44,026 bases of DNA, from assembly GCA_032907525.1 (NCBI GenBank), contig JAJJPM010000121.1, positions 1 to 44,026 on the forward strand, given 5' to 3'. Origin of the DNA: JAHJQQ01 sp032907525. GTDB taxonomy: Bacteria; Pseudomonadota; Gammaproteobacteria; Thiohalobacterales; Thiohalobacteraceae. Shown here piece by piece: positions 34,742 through 43,481 of this stretch; position 1 is the stretch's first letter, and each line of letters opens with the position of its first letter. The notes beneath the pieces were generated by a model, which did not search any database, was not told the origin of the DNA, and saw nothing but the letters and a program-made list of their open reading frames with translations. A program made the position numbers and the translations under genes.

Positions 34742-35932
34742 ATGGGCACGGCATTCGGGATCGTTCCGGAATCCGACGGGCTGCACAGCGCCGAGACCAG
34801 CTTCCGGGCGGGGCGCTTCGTCGAGGCGTCGGCACGTTTTCTGGCGCTGGCGGATCAGGCGCCCGACGACGCCCGGGTGCTGGTGCGCATGGGACAGTTG
34901 CGGCTGCTGGAGAACCGCGTCGATGAGGCCATCGAGTGGCTGGGGCGCTGTGCATCCGCCGGTCCCGCGACGCCGATGCTGGCCGAGGCCTGCTACAGAG
35001 CGGGGCGCTTTCCAGACGCGGCGGGCCACTATGCGCAATGCGGGAGCGGATCCCTCGCCCGCCACCTGGAGTCGTTCGGGAATGCCGAACCGTATCGGCT
35101 GTCCGAAGGGCCGGCGGCCACCCGCATAGCCTTTCTCGCGCACGACCCGTTGCCGCTGGTGCCGGTGCGCATCAACGGTCTGGAGGATGCGCTGTTCCTG
35201 CTCGACACGGGCGCCTGGGACACCGTGCTGGATCACAGGCTGGCGCGCCGCGCCCGCGTACCGCGCGGATGGACCGACGAGGCGAGCTTCGCCGGCGGCC
35301 GGGCCGCCTGCATCGAATATTGCCGGCTCGACGGTCTGCAGATCGGCGGCGTGGAGATCGCCGACCTGCCCGTGCAGGTCATGGCGCTGGATGCCGCGCT
35401 CGCGGGCTTCTTCGATCCCCACGGCGTGGACGGTGTGCTCGGTCTCGGCGTGCTCCGGCATTTTGCCGTCGAGGTGGACATGGCGGCGGGCGAGCTGCGG
35501 CTGTCCCGCCGTGCCGGTGCCGCCAGCGCGGAAACGCCCTGCTGGTTCGGCACCGGTCGCCAACTGCTCGCATGGGGCGACATCCATCATCAGCCGAATC
35601 TCTGGTTCATCGACACCGGCATGATGGGCTTCGATTGCCTCCTGCCGCAGTCCACCGCGGCCGCCGTCGGCCTCGGTACCGCAGGCGTGCCGGTGCAGGG
35701 CTATGGCGGTGGTGGCCGCCTGGCGCTGAGCGCGACGCAGGTCCCGGCCCTGGGTCTCGGCGGCTTCTGCAAGCCGCAGGCGCGCGGTGTGATCAGTGAA
35801 GGTTTCGGTCTGGAACACTGCTACGGATTCCGCATCGGCGGACTGCTCTCCGCGGAATTTCTTCGTCATACCGTACTGTGCCTGGATTTCCCGCGCATGC
35901 GGCTGGGCGTGCAAGCCGCTCCCGCCGCGTGA
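34742..35932 (+). CDS. TPR plus retropepsin-like aspartic protease with two DTG motifs
   Basis: This 396-residue protein has TPR-like helices at the N-terminus (about 15-95) and two retropepsin-like lobes. The first active-site motif is LFLLDTGAWDTVL with the partner DGVLGLGVL; the second is LWFIDTGMMGFDCLL. Two DTG sites in one chain could form a complete aspartic protease dimer-like unit. No signal peptide is visible, so it may be cytosolic. GGGGA lies 8 bp before the ATG at 34742. It is flanked by fbp and mazG without evident functional link. Confidence 0.8.
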   Translation: MGTAFGIVPESDGLHSAETSFRAGRFVEASARFLALADQAPDDARVLVRMGQLRLLENRVDEAIEWLGRCASAGPATPMLAEACYRAGRFPDAAGHYAQCGSGSLARHLESFGNAEPYRLSEGPAATRIAFLAHDPLPLVPVRINGLEDALFLLDTGAWDTVLDHRLARRARVPRGWTDEASFAGGRAACIEYCRLDGLQIGGVEIADLPVQVMALDAALAGFFDPHGVDGVLGLGVLRHFAVEVDMAAGELRLSRRAGAASAETPCWFGTGRQLLAWGDIHHQPNLWFIDTGMMGFDCLLPQSTAAAVGLGTAGVPVQGYGGGGRLALSATQVPALGLGGFCKPQARGVISEGFGLEHCYGFRIGGLLSAEFLRHTVLCLDFPRMRLGVQAAPAA

Positions 35933-36020
35933 CCGGTGTGTCGCCGCGCGGCACGCACCGCCGGCCGGCGCTTCCATCTATGGCATACTCCGTATGCCCG
36001 GATGGACGAGGGACATGGAT

Positions 36021-36818
36021 ATGAACGAACCCGAACACCCTGCGGCCGCGCCGGCCATCACCCGTTTGCTGACCATCATGCGGCGCTTGCGCGATCCGCA
36101 CGGCGGTTGCCCCTGGGATCAGGCGCAGGATTTCCACAGCATCGCGCCCTATACGCTGGAGGAGGCGTATGAGGTGGTCGATGCCATCGAGCACGGCAGT
36201 CCCGAGGAACTCCGCGATGAGCTGGGCGACCTGCTGTTCCAGGTGGTATTCCATGCGCGCCTGGCGGAGGAACGGGGCTGGTTCGATTTCGGCGACGTGG
36301 CGGCCGCCATCGGCGACAAGCTCGAGCGCCGCCATCCGCACGTCTTCGGCGATGTGGAGATCAACGATGCCGAGGCGCAGACGGCCGCCTGGGAGACCCA
36401 CAAGCGCGGCGAGCGTGCCGCCCGCGGCCGCCATGGTGTGCTGGACGGCATTCCCCTGGCGCTGCCGGCCTTGAGCCGGGCGGCGAAACTGCAGCGTCGC
36501 GCGGCGCGCATCGGCCTGGACTGGGGCAATGCGGACGGCGTCATCGCGAAGCTGCACGAGGAAATCACCGAACTCCAGGCGGCGCAGGCCGCCGGCAGCG
36601 AGGAGAGCGTCCGTGCCGAGATCGGCGATCTCCTGTTCACCTGCGTGAATCTGGCCCGCCACCTGGATGTCGATGCGGAGCGCGCCCTGCGCGAGGCCAA
36701 TGGACGCTTCGAGCAACGCGTGCGCTTCGTCGAATCGAACGGCGGGCCGGATGCCGCGCGACTCGATGCCGGGGCACTGGATGCCTTATGGCGGCGCGCC
36801 AAACAGGCGGGCTTGTAG
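36021..36818 (+). CDS. mazG: Nucleoside triphosphate pyrophosphohydrolase MazG
   Basis: This 265-residue cytosolic enzyme hydrolyses NTPs to NMP and PPi. Both MazG domains are visible. The N-terminal half has CPWDQAQ, EEAYEVVDAI and DELGDLLFQVVFHARLAEE; the C-terminal half has EEITELQ and AEIGDLLFTCVNLARHL. The EExxE plus ExxD metal motifs are intact in both, and length equals E. coli MazG (263). The Met at 36021 has GAGGG 8 bp upstream; another ATG at 36015 would be only 2 bp from it. Confidence 0.95.
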   Translation: MNEPEHPAAAPAITRLLTIMRRLRDPHGGCPWDQAQDFHSIAPYTLEEAYEVVDAIEHGSPEELRDELGDLLFQVVFHARLAEERGWFDFGDVAAAIGDKLERRHPHVFGDVEINDAEAQTAAWETHKRGERAARGRHGVLDGIPLALPALSRAAKLQRRAARIGLDWGNADGVIAKLHEEITELQAAQAAGSEESVRAEIGDLLFTCVNLARHLDVDAERALREANGRFEQRVRFVESNGGPDAARLDAGALDALWRRAKQAGL

Positions 36819-37150
36819 GTGTTCGTCTGATATCGCCTTTTTTGTGCGCCAGTACACGGACTGGCGCGTGAAAATCCGGATAGTTGTTCCCGCTTGTTCA
36901 TTTTCTCCGGCAGGGAGCGCCGGCTTTCCGGACTCCCTTTCCTCCGGTGGACACCCCCCGTCCACCGGTTTTTTTTTGCCCGCGGACGCCGATCGTTGTC
37001 GGTGCTTCGTGTGTGGTCCGGTCGTTCCCGCCGGCTTTCCCCCCAGCCCTGTTTCGGAAGGCATAGGTCTTGCAGATCTGACGACCCGACGGCGTCGATG
37101 CCAAGGCATTGACGTCATTCCACGACCTTGACGACCGCCTGGGAGGCCGC
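36819..37150. other. Intergenic region between mazG and the outer-membrane barrel gene
   Basis: These 332 bp hold no convincing gene. An 8-bp hairpin GCGCCAGT-N6-ACTGGCGC lies at 36846-36867 without a T tract. A strong terminator follows at 36944-36977. Downstream to 37150 is the leader of the next operon, with GGGAGG (37141-37146) as its RBS. I found no convincing riboswitch core in it. Confidence 0.6.
36944..36977 (+). terminator. Rho-independent terminator downstream of mazG
   Basis: A perfect 9-bp stem CCGGTGGAC/GTCCACCGG with a C-rich 7-base loop is followed by nine T on the plus strand, 125 bp after the mazG stop. Confidence 0.93.
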
Positions 37151-38473
37151 GTGAGACTCGCACCGTATTGCGTGATCGCAAGGATCTGGTGGTGCTGCGT
37201 GCTGATCGCGCTGTCCGGCGGCGTCGGGGCGGCATCACCCTGGTCCGAGTTGGAAAAGGAGTTGCAGCGGCGGGATTACCCGGCCGCCTGGGCAGCGGCG
37301 GAGCGTCTTGCGCCGGACCATGCGGGAGAACCGGACTTCGATTTTCTTTATGCGCTCGCGGCCCTGGAGACCGGCCATCCTCAGCACGCGGCGTTCGCGC
37401 TCGAACGCATCCTGCTGGTGAGGCCGGATCAGCACCGTGCGCGCGTCGAGCTTGCCCGCGCGTATTTCCTGCTCGGCGACCACGCCGGTGCACGGCGTGA
37501 GTTCCTCGCCGTCCGCAATGCCGGTCCCCCGCCCAACGTGCGCTCGCGGATCGAACTGTTTCTCGCCGAAATAGAACGCCGCGAGTCGGCGTTGCGCACC
37601 CAGGTCGCGGGCTATGTGGAATTGCGTCCCGGCTGGGACAGCAATGTCGGAAGCGCGACTGCCGACAGCAGCATCGAGATCCCGGCGCTCGGCATCGTCA
37701 ACCTGGGAGACGGCGAAATCAGCGACCGCTATCTGGACAAGAATGCCGGCGTGACCGTCGTGCATCCTCTGAGCAGGCGGCGCGCGCTGTTCGCCGATTT
37801 CGCCTATCGCGACCGCGAAAATGTCGATACGCAGGCCTATGACACGCGCAGCGTCGGCCTGAGTACCGGCCTCGCCTGGAACGGTGAAGGCCAGCGCCTG
37901 CGCCTGCCCCTTCAGTATCAGGTTCTGTATCTTGCCAACGAGGAGTTCCGTCGCCTGGCAAGCCTGGGTATCGAGTGGACGCGCGACATGAATGCCGGCA
38001 ATCAGCTGCTGCTCTTCGGACAGCTCGGCACCCTGCGCTATCCCGAAGACGGCCTGCGCGACGTGGATCTGGTGCTTGCCGGCGCCGGCTGGAATCACCG
38101 CTACGCCGGGCTGCCGCTGCTGGCGTCGGCGAGCGCCTACATCGGCGATGAATCCGCGCGCCGCGCCGCCGGCGATCCCAACGGTCGCCTCTACTACGGG
38201 GCGCGCCTGGGCGCGCAGTGGAGCGGCATCCGCAGACACACGCCCTATGTCAGTCTGGCCTGGCAGCGCTCCGATTACGATGCGGACAATCCGGTGTTCC
38301 TGCGCACGCGCAGCGAGGAATTCGCGGAGCTGCGGCTCGGCTGGAGCTGGCAGCCGCAGCGGCGCTGGAATGTGACCGCGGAGGCGAGCCTGGTGGACAA
38401 TCAGGCCAATATCTCCCTGTACGAGTACACGCGGCACCAGTTCAGCGTCGGTGTGCGTTATCAGTTCAATTAG
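37151..38473 (+). CDS. TPR plus outer-membrane barrel protein (Slam/type XI secretion-like)
   Basis: This 440-residue protein starts at a GTG with GGGAGG 4 bp upstream. It has a signal peptide (about 1-27), TPR-like helices (30-145) and a C-terminal beta-barrel (about 150-440) of alternating strands ending VRYQFN. The GWDSNV at the barrel start matches the conserved opening strand of DUF560/Slam proteins, which move surface lipoproteins or soluble cargo across the outer membrane. It immediately precedes a secreted protein with a cargo-like barrel. PgaA/PelB-type TPR barrels are the main alternative. A TTG at 37109 extends the frame but lacks an RBS. Confidence 0.72.
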   Translation: MRLAPYCVIARIWWCCVLIALSGGVGAASPWSELEKELQRRDYPAAWAAAERLAPDHAGEPDFDFLYALAALETGHPQHAAFALERILLVRPDQHRARVELARAYFLLGDHAGARREFLAVRNAGPPPNVRSRIELFLAEIERRESALRTQVAGYVELRPGWDSNVGSATADSSIEIPALGIVNLGDGEISDRYLDKNAGVTVVHPLSRRRALFADFAYRDRENVDTQAYDTRSVGLSTGLAWNGEGQRLRLPLQYQVLYLANEEFRRLASLGIEWTRDMNAGNQLLLFGQLGTLRYPEDGLRDVDLVLAGAGWNHRYAGLPLLASASAYIGDESARRAAGDPNGRLYYGARLGAQWSGIRRHTPYVSLAWQRSDYDADNPVFLRTRSEEFAELRLGWSWQPQRRWNVTAEASLVDNQANISLYEYTRHQFSVGVRYQFN

Positions 38474-38486
38474 TGCGAGGTGCAAC

Positions 38487-40220
38487 GTGCCATTCGCGAA
38501 ATTCGCCCTTCTATTGATCGTCGTGCTGGCCAACTGGCTGCCGGGCACGCCGGCGCACGCCGGGACGGAGCCTGCCGGTCAGGTCATCGTTGCCAGCGGC
38601 ACGGTGAAGGCGCTCGCGCCCGGCGGCGAGGTGCGGGCGTTGCGCCGTCGCTCGCCGTTCTACAGCGGCGAGACGATCCGTACCGCGGCCGCCTCCGAGG
38701 TGCAGCTGCGGTTCGCCGACGGCGCACTGCTGTCGTTGCGCGCCGACAGCGAATTCCGCGTCGACGATTATCGCTATGAGAACGGCGGCGGTGCCGGCGA
38801 CCGCAGCGTGTCCACCCTCATCAAAGGCGGGCTGCGCACCATCACCGGCGTGATCGGCAAGCAGGATCCGCACGCCTATCAGGTCAAGACACCGGTGGCC
38901 ACCATCGGTGTGCGCGGGACACATTACGAGGCCGTGCTGGAGTCGCCCGAGAGCCTGGTGCTGGCGGCCTGGCAGGGCGGCATCCGCGTACAGAACGAGG
39001 CCGGTACGGTGGATCTGGGTGCGGGTGCCGATTACGCCTTCGGTCGCGCCGAGGCGGCGCGCCCGCCGCGCGGCCTGCTGGTGCCGCCGCCGGCCCTCGA
39101 TATCGCAACACCGGTCGGACAGGCGCAGCCGGAGAAGTCGACGGAAGCGGCCACCGGTGACGACAACGATGGCCAGGCGCCCGGCGAAGCGGGCGAGGCG
39201 TCCATCACAGCCTCCGGCGACGGAACCACCGAGGCATCCGCGGAGACCTCCGCCGAGCAGCCGGTGACGACCGGCGACGACGGCGCCGATACGCTCACGG
39301 CCGGCGGAACCGCTGCGGACGGCACCTCGGGTTCATTGACGTCCACCGTGTTGACCGCCGACTGTGCAACCTGCACTCCGCCGCAGCAGATCGTCGTCGA
39401 TCAGCCGGCCGATCTGCCGGCGTCGGCCGATCTGCGCTTCACGTCGGCGGAATGGAGCGCGCTGCAGACGACACCCTATCTCGGCATCGGCGTGGAGGCG
39501 GGCGGCGACGCGTTCCTTGGGTTCGACGGCGGACGTGTCCTGAACCACGGTACCGATTCGCCGGTGATCACCGACAACGGCTACGGCCCGCACGAGCCGG
39601 AGTATGCGACCGCCCCCATTCTCGACGTGATACGGCGCGGCAACGCCGCAGTGGATGCCTTTGGCAGCCATGTCGTGGACGCCGGGCATACGGTCTATTG
39701 GGGAACCTGGAACGGCAACGTCGGACCGTTCGAGATCCAGACCGATGCCGGCGACCCGCTGGTGAAGGAGCTGATCTACGCTCCGTATCACTGGATGACC
39801 CTGCTGCCGACAGACCCGTCCGTGCTGGCCGCGCGCACCGGCAGTGTGAGCTACAACAGTGTCGTCGTGGCCCATGGCGGCGGCAGCGGCGGCGGTCCCC
39901 TGACGCCGTCGAACGTCTTCTTCAATGCGGACGTCAACTTCGATACCGGCGCGATCAGCAACGCCTACATGAACATCTACAACGGATCGGAGATCTGGAA
40001 CCTCAACTTCAACGGCCAGGTGCGCGGCAGCGTACTGGACATCAGAGTCGATACGGTGTCGAGCACGGTGACAGCGGCGCCCGGCCCGACACAGGCCGTG
40101 GACGGCGATATCGGCATGGTCTTCACGGGCAGCAACGGTCAGAGCGTGGGCGGCGGATACATGTTTCAGTCCATCGCCGATCCGGCCACGCATGTCGAAG
40201 GCGTTCTGCTGGTGCAGTGA
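38487..40220 (+). CDS. Secreted FecR-domain protein with TbpB-like C-terminal barrel
   Basis: This 577-residue protein starts at a GTG (GAGG 6 bp upstream) with a Sec signal peptide ending PAHAG. A FecR domain spans about 30-165 (SGETIRTAAASEVQLRFADG, VKTPVATIGVRGTHYE). A Thr/Glu/Gly-rich linker covers about 205-300. The C-terminal region has VYWGTWNG and then strands ADVNFDTGAISN, WNLNFNGQVRGSVLDI, GMVFTGSNGQSVGGGY and EGVLLVQ. These resemble the TbpB-type eight-stranded cargo barrel used by Slam systems. It is 13 bp downstream of the outer-membrane barrel gene and has no membrane helix. Confidence 0.75.
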   Translation: MPFAKFALLLIVVLANWLPGTPAHAGTEPAGQVIVASGTVKALAPGGEVRALRRRSPFYSGETIRTAAASEVQLRFADGALLSLRADSEFRVDDYRYENGGGAGDRSVSTLIKGGLRTITGVIGKQDPHAYQVKTPVATIGVRGTHYEAVLESPESLVLAAWQGGIRVQNEAGTVDLGAGADYAFGRAEAARPPRGLLVPPPALDIATPVGQAQPEKSTEAATGDDNDGQAPGEAGEASITASGDGTTEASAETSAEQPVTTGDDGADTLTAGGTAADGTSGSLTSTVLTADCATCTPPQQIVVDQPADLPASADLRFTSAEWSALQTTPYLGIGVEAGGDAFLGFDGGRVLNHGTDSPVITDNGYGPHEPEYATAPILDVIRRGNAAVDAFGSHVVDAGHTVYWGTWNGNVGPFEIQTDAGDPLVKELIYAPYHWMTLLPTDPSVLAARTGSVSYNSVVVAHGGGSGGGPLTPSNVFFNADVNFDTGAISNAYMNIYNGSEIWNLNFNGQVRGSVLDIRVDTVSSTVTAAPGPTQAVDGDIGMVFTGSNGQSVGGGYMFQSIADPATHVEGVLLVQ

Positions 40221-40226
40221 TCCGGT

Positions 40227-42515
40227 TCATTTCTCGCGCCTTTCGTAGACGCCGTCCCAGTCGTCAGGCAGGGTGCGCTCCCGGAGTCGTTCGATGCGTT
40301 CGAGATAGAGCGCATAGAGCGCCGTCTGCGGATGGGCCGCGTGCAGCGTCCTGAACAGCGTGCGGGCCGGTTCCCAGTCGCGTGCCCAGAAGTGCCGCAG
40401 CGCCTGTTCATGGGTGTCGAGCTCCTGCTGCAGAACGTCGCCGAGTTCCGCGCGCCTGCACAGGGGCTCGAAGACTTCGACCGCCTCGCGCTTGCCCTTG
40501 ACGCGCACGCGGTCCAGGCGCCGGTAGACGAAGTCCGGCGCCAGTTCCCGTGTGCGCGGGCCGACCACCAGGTTCACGCCGTAGTATTTCGTCAGCCCTT
40601 CGAGACGCGAGGCCAGATTCACCGCATCGCCGATCACCGTGTAGGCGCGGCGGTACTGCGAGCCCATGTCGCCGACATTCATCACGCCGCTGTTGATGCC
40701 GATGCCGATCACGATCTCGGGCAGCCCTTCCCGGACAAGGGCTGTGCGCAGGCCCTGCAGTGCGTGCAGCATGCCCAGCGCCGCGTCGATGGCGTGCCCG
40801 GCATGGCGGGCATCGCGCACCGGCGCCCCCCAGAACGCCATGATCATGTCACCGACATACTTGTCGATGGTGCCGCGGTGGTCGAATATCACGCGCGTCA
40901 TCGGTGTGAAGAAGCGGTGCAGCAGATCTTTCAGCGCATGTGCGGGCAGGGATTCCGAGAGCGTCGTAAAACCGCGGATGTCGGCGAACAGCACGGTCAT
41001 CTCGCGGCTCTGGCCCTCGAAACCGAAATGTTCCGGCTGCTGGCTCATCTCTTCGACCAGCTCGGGCGGGACGTATTGGCCGAACATGCTCTTGAGCTGT
41101 TGCCGGCTGCGGGTCTCGAACAGAAAACCGTAGACCATGTTCAGGACGGCGAGCGCGATCACCAGTGCCAGTGGCATGGCGAGCGCCAGCACGAGTCCGG
41201 ACTTCCATAGCCAGAGGTTGCCGAGCGTCACCAGCACGATGGCCAGAGTCGCGGCGACCAGCATCAGTCCCGCCTTCAGATGCGGCAGTGCGAATGCCAG
41301 CAGGCAACCGATGGCGAGCATCAGCGTGAAGTTGGCGCCTTTGGCCCAGGCCGGCTCGGACAGGAATGCGCCTTCCAGCAGCCCGGTCAGCAGCGTTGCC
41401 TGTATCTCCACGCCCGGGAACACGCCCGCGACCGGCGTGGCCTTCAGGTCCGCCAGCGCCAGCGCCGAAGCGCCGACGAGCGCGATGCGATTCCGCAGCA
41501 GTTCGGGGTCGGCGCGTCCCTGCAGCACATCGGTCGCCGACAGCGAGGGGAGCGTGGCCGGCGGCCCGCGGTAGGGCACGAGGACCTGTCCTGCCGCATC
41601 GACCGGGATGCGCCGCTCCCCGAGCGCCACGTAGTCCACGGCATCGATGGCGCCGATCGGTGCCAGATGTATCTGCGGTGCGTCGACCAGCAGGTAGGCG
41701 CTGGCGGCCGCGAGCGCGAGCGAAGGGTATACGGCATCGCCGTGGCGCAGCAGCAGGGGCGAACGGCGGATCGCGCCATCACGATCGGGGAGCGTGGTCA
41801 GGAATCCTCCGCCGAGGGCCGCATCCTGGAGCAGCGGCAGATTGCCCGTGGCGGACCGCATACGGGGTATGGCGGTGCGGGCGTCCGGAGGCAGTATCGC
41901 GATGGGCTTTGGCAGCGTGCCGCTGGCGGGCACCGGTTCGTTGTGCAGAACGAAGCCCAGCAGGGTGTCGACGCTTCCCAGGCTCGCGGCGAGCCGGCGG
42001 TCGGCATCGGCACGTTCGGCGTAGGGTGCCAGTGCCTGCGCGAGCGCGGCGTCGTCGCGTTCGAGGCCGGCCACGACCTGTTGCACCGGATTGCGTTCCG
42101 GCTCGGCGAACAGGATGTCGAAGGCGATCACGACGACGCCCGCATCCGTCAGCCGATCGACCAGATCGGCGATACGCGTGCGGGACCACGGCCACTGGCC
42201 TTCGGCCTGCAGGCTGGCCTCGTCGATATCGATGATGACGGTCCGGGTCGGAGACGCCGGTCTGTCCGGCAGCGCGGCGTTCAGGCGCAGGTCGTAGGCG
42301 AGGAACTCCAGCCGTTCCCGCAAGGCGCCGATGGCCGCCAGTCCGGTGTTCTGCGCCCAGATCATCAGGGCGACCAGCAGCAGGCCGGCGACGACGGGCA
42401 CGCGTTTGGCGCTGCTGCGCGATCGGGTCATGGGCGGGCCGTGGGCGTGATGCGCATTGTGGAGGTTGTGGTGCGAGTGCGAGGTGGCCGGTTCCGTGTG
42501 ATTGTGCCTGAGCAT
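40227..42515 (-). CDS. CHASE2 domain adenylate/guanylate cyclase
   Basis: This 762-residue inner-membrane protein has a His-rich N-terminus (nine His in about 25 residues), a membrane helix (about 38-55), a periplasmic CHASE2 sensor (about 60-390), three membrane helices (about 395-465) and a class III cyclase domain (about 505-680). The metal Asp lie in FADIRGFTTLSE and DKYVGDMIMAFWGAP. Substrate residues K (TIDKYVGD) and T (YTVIGDAVNLASR) fit adenylate cyclase. A short C-terminal helical repeat follows. It is convergent with the FecR gene (6 bp apart). Start choice between 42515 and 42431 is uncertain; neither has a clear RBS. Confidence 0.9.
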   Translation of the reverse strand: MLRHNHTEPATSHSHHNLHNAHHAHGPPMTRSRSSAKRVPVVAGLLLVALMIWAQNTGLAAIGALRERLEFLAYDLRLNAALPDRPASPTRTVIIDIDEASLQAEGQWPWSRTRIADLVDRLTDAGVVVIAFDILFAEPERNPVQQVVAGLERDDAALAQALAPYAERADADRRLAASLGSVDTLLGFVLHNEPVPASGTLPKPIAILPPDARTAIPRMRSATGNLPLLQDAALGGGFLTTLPDRDGAIRRSPLLLRHGDAVYPSLALAAASAYLLVDAPQIHLAPIGAIDAVDYVALGERRIPVDAAGQVLVPYRGPPATLPSLSATDVLQGRADPELLRNRIALVGASALALADLKATPVAGVFPGVEIQATLLTGLLEGAFLSEPAWAKGANFTLMLAIGCLLAFALPHLKAGLMLVAATLAIVLVTLGNLWLWKSGLVLALAMPLALVIALAVLNMVYGFLFETRSRQQLKSMFGQYVPPELVEEMSQQPEHFGFEGQSREMTVLFADIRGFTTLSESLPAHALKDLLHRFFTPMTRVIFDHRGTIDKYVGDMIMAFWGAPVRDARHAGHAIDAALGMLHALQGLRTALVREGLPEIVIGIGINSGVMNVGDMGSQYRRAYTVIGDAVNLASRLEGLTKYYGVNLVVGPRTRELAPDFVYRRLDRVRVKGKREAVEVFEPLCRRAELGDVLQQELDTHEQALRHFWARDWEPARTLFRTLHAAHPQTALYALYLERIERLRERTLPDDWDGVYERREK

Positions 42516-42544
42516 ACTGGCGCTGACAAAATCCGCGCCGGAAC

Positions 42545-42574
42545 AAAAAAGGCCCGGGCGGATGGCCCGGGCCT
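42545..42574 (-). terminator. Rho-independent terminator after the CTPGYWK protein gene
   Basis: A perfect 10-bp stem AGGCCCGGGC/GCCCGGGCCT with a 5-base loop is followed on the minus strand by six T. It lies about 55 bp beyond the stop of the 42630 gene and 30 bp before the cyclase start, so the two genes are probably not one operon. Confidence 0.92.
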
Positions 42575-42629
42575 CAATGCCTGCCGTCGGTTGGCGTCGA
42601 AGGCCGTCCGTTATTGTTTTGGTTCGGTT

Positions 42630-43481
42630 CTAGTTCAGCGGACAGCCCTGCTCGTTGAACTGCGCGAAGCGGTCCTTCATGTCCTCCAGTTCGCCATCCG
42701 GATAGTTCGCCTGGAACTGCGCGATGACGTCGGCGGCGCCGAGATCGTAGTCCACGTCAGAAGAGGCTGCGTTCAGATAGGCCGCGACGGTATGGCGCGC
42801 AGCGGCGTTCACGCTGCCGCCCTGAGCCTGCAGGGCCTGCAGCAGCGTCGGGTCGGTCACCATATCCTTGCCGATCTTCACGGTGATCTCGCGGCCGAAG
42901 ACCGTGGAGAATGCCGTGTCGGTCGTCACGCCATAGGGCCAGGAATCGAAATGCTGATCCTGTTTCCAGTAGCCCGGCGTGCAGCCTTCGCCGCCCTTGG
43001 GCGGCTCGGTGCCACAGTTCACCCAGGCGACATCGCTGGCTTCCACGATCTTGGCGGAGATCTCGCCGGTGCCCGAAATGTAGGCGACGTTCTCAACCAG
43101 GCCGTAACGATCCTTGCAGACGTCGGCCGCCGGGAATTCGAGAACGGTGTCGTTGCCGGGACGCATGCCGCCGAGATAGGTGTCGACGTTCAGGAGCGGG
43201 TCGCTGATCTGGACATTCACCAGTTTCTCTTCGCCGCAGTTGTAGGGGCGCAGACGGAACTTGGAGGCGGCCGTGATCTCGATGGCCTCCTGAGGGGTGT
43301 TGGCGTCGTACCAGGGCCGCAGGCCGTCGGGACTGACCTCTTTCAGCAGGGTGACGCAGGTGGTGGGCGGCGGTGGCGGCGGCGGGTCGCAGGGTTCGGT
43401 GCCGCAGGCGGCGGCCAGGCCGGGGGCCAGCAGCGCCCCGCACAGACTGAACTTCAGCAGCAGATGGTGCTCGGTACTCAT
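42630..43481 (-). CDS. Exported Cys-rich protein with a CTPGYWK motif
   Basis: This 283-residue protein starts at 43481 with GAGGAG 8 bp upstream. It has a signal peptide (about 1-25) and then AACGTEPCD, an imperfect lipobox followed by a Pro run (PPPPPPP). The mature part has an Ig-like beta-sheet pattern with several Cys, then GCTPGYWKQDQHFDSWPYG (about 190-208). The CTPGYWK word is found in a family of exported bacterial proteins of unknown function. It is separated by a terminator from the cyclase gene. Surface or periplasmic location is inferred. Confidence 0.75.
   Translation of the reverse strand: MSTEHHLLLKFSLCGALLAPGLAAACGTEPCDPPPPPPPTTCVTLLKEVSPDGLRPWYDANTPQEAIEITAASKFRLRPYNCGEEKLVNVQISDPLLNVDTYLGGMRPGNDTVLEFPAADVCKDRYGLVENVAYISGTGEISAKIVEASDVAWVNCGTEPPKGGEGCTPGYWKQDQHFDSWPYGVTTDTAFSTVFGREITVKIGKDMVTDPTLLQALQAQGGSVNAAARHTVAAYLNAASSDVDYDLGAADVIAQFQANYPDGELEDMKDRFAQFNEQGCPLN

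Noticed and set aside
36846..36867. Hairpin after mazG as terminator
   Set aside because: It has no T tract on either strand; the true terminator is at 36944-36977.
36978..37150. c-di-GMP (GEMM) riboswitch before the outer-membrane barrel gene
   Set aside because: I looked for the GEMM core and tetraloop-receptor elements and could not find a convincing match.
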